Shown in pieces: positions 63,713 through 64,000 of a stretch of 64,000 bases of DNA (within the stretch, counting starts at the first letter, position 1; every line of letters starts with the position of its first letter). The notes beneath the pieces are model-generated. The model was given only the letters and a program-made list of their open reading frames with translations. It made no database searches and was not told the DNA's origin. The stretch comes from Solirubrobacterales bacterium (lineage in GTDB: Bacteria; Actinomycetota; Thermoleophilia; Solirubrobacterales; 70-9), in NCBI GenBank assembly GCA_035573435.1, contig DATMZR010000006.1, positions 205,357-269,356 of the forward strand, in the 5' to 3' direction. Made by a program: the position numbers and the translations under genes.

Positions 63713-64000
63713 TTTGACTCCTTGCTCGAGGGTCCGGTCCATGGTGGGGATTCGCGTCTTGAGCTCGCCTTCCTGCGGGCGTGCCTTTCAATCCACCCGG
63801 ACGCATGGGTCGCCTGGGTTTCACGGCTGTTCGTCGGTCGTGAGTAGCCACCACCTTTGCCACCCCTGCGTCGACTTGAGAAGAGTGGCGCCCGGTAACT
63901 CGCCGCGGGTTGGAGGTTTGGCTCGGATTTCTCAAGATTGCCCGCCAACCGCCCGATATGGAGCCAAAGGAAGTGCCTTGAGCGAATCGCCGCAGGCGGG
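63713..64000. other. end of window without a supported gene
   Basis: 288 bases between the last gene start and the window end. Open frames here lack start signals and family-like sequence on either strand. It should contain the promoter of the secreted barrel-protein gene, but no hexamer stands out. Confidence 0.5.

Overview
The window is one chromosomal segment of a high-GC bacterium, almost certainly an actinobacterium. Gene content suggests a deep-branching class such as Thermoleophilia: zwf with opcA, Rex, two TrkA-type proteins beside APC/UspA permeases, a DUF2520 gene leading panC-panD, and heavy use of GTG and TTG starts. There is no 16S gene here, so the class is inference. I see no insertion sequence, prophage or CRISPR. 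No gene-free stretch exceeds 300 bases; the longest is the last 288.

Layout. 1-5 kb: end of polA, a secreted acidic protein, a membrane-tethered ECF sigma factor, a small permease and a geranylgeranyl-reductase-like flavoprotein. 5-17 kb: rpsA, coaE, a lytic transglycosylase, uvrB, a NYN nuclease-like protein, a secreted triple-repeat protein, trmO, a DUF899 protein, a coiled-coil protein, two VOC proteins, uvrA and a crotonase. 17.5-29.3 kb: a central-carbon block, with one operon (ROK protein, zwf, opcA) facing another (tkt, tal, gnd, pgl, pgi, ROK glucokinase) and rpiA divergent from tkt. 29-34 kb: an acyltransferase, a lipoprotein, YjbQ, DUF378 and the pantothenate operon (DUF2520, panC, panD, panB). 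34.4-38.7 kb: a tightly overlapping operon udg-tsaE-tsaB-rimI-tsaD-glutaredoxin-rex. 38.7-50.3 kb: a GCS2-type ligase, DUF1844, a proton-pumping pyrophosphatase, an alpha-hydroxy-acid oxidase, two APC/UspA permeases, two TrkA proteins and a ferredoxin-reductase-like flavoprotein. 50.3-64 kb: tRNA-Gln, a lipoprotein, a heterodimeric ABC exporter, a pilin-like protein, a 61-residue Cys protein, an EamA permease, a helix-turn-helix protein, PhoD, a probable two-part copper protein, PilB and a secreted barrel-like protein.

The most general signal is regulatory. At more than twenty starts a TANNNT -10 hexamer lies about 6-10 bases (usually 6-8) before the start codon, so transcription should begin at or next to the start codon (leaderless mRNA). 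This fixes several start codons. At uvrA, udg and rex the leaderless start codon instead opens a tiny reading frame (21, 10 and 10 codons) whose stop overlaps the start of the real gene. The uvrA promoter also carries a LexA-type box. Other notable items are the sigma factor fused to a membrane span and a low-complexity tail, a secreted protein that combines monooxygenase-like copper ligands with a cupredoxin, and three convergent gene pairs whose stop codons share one CTAG.
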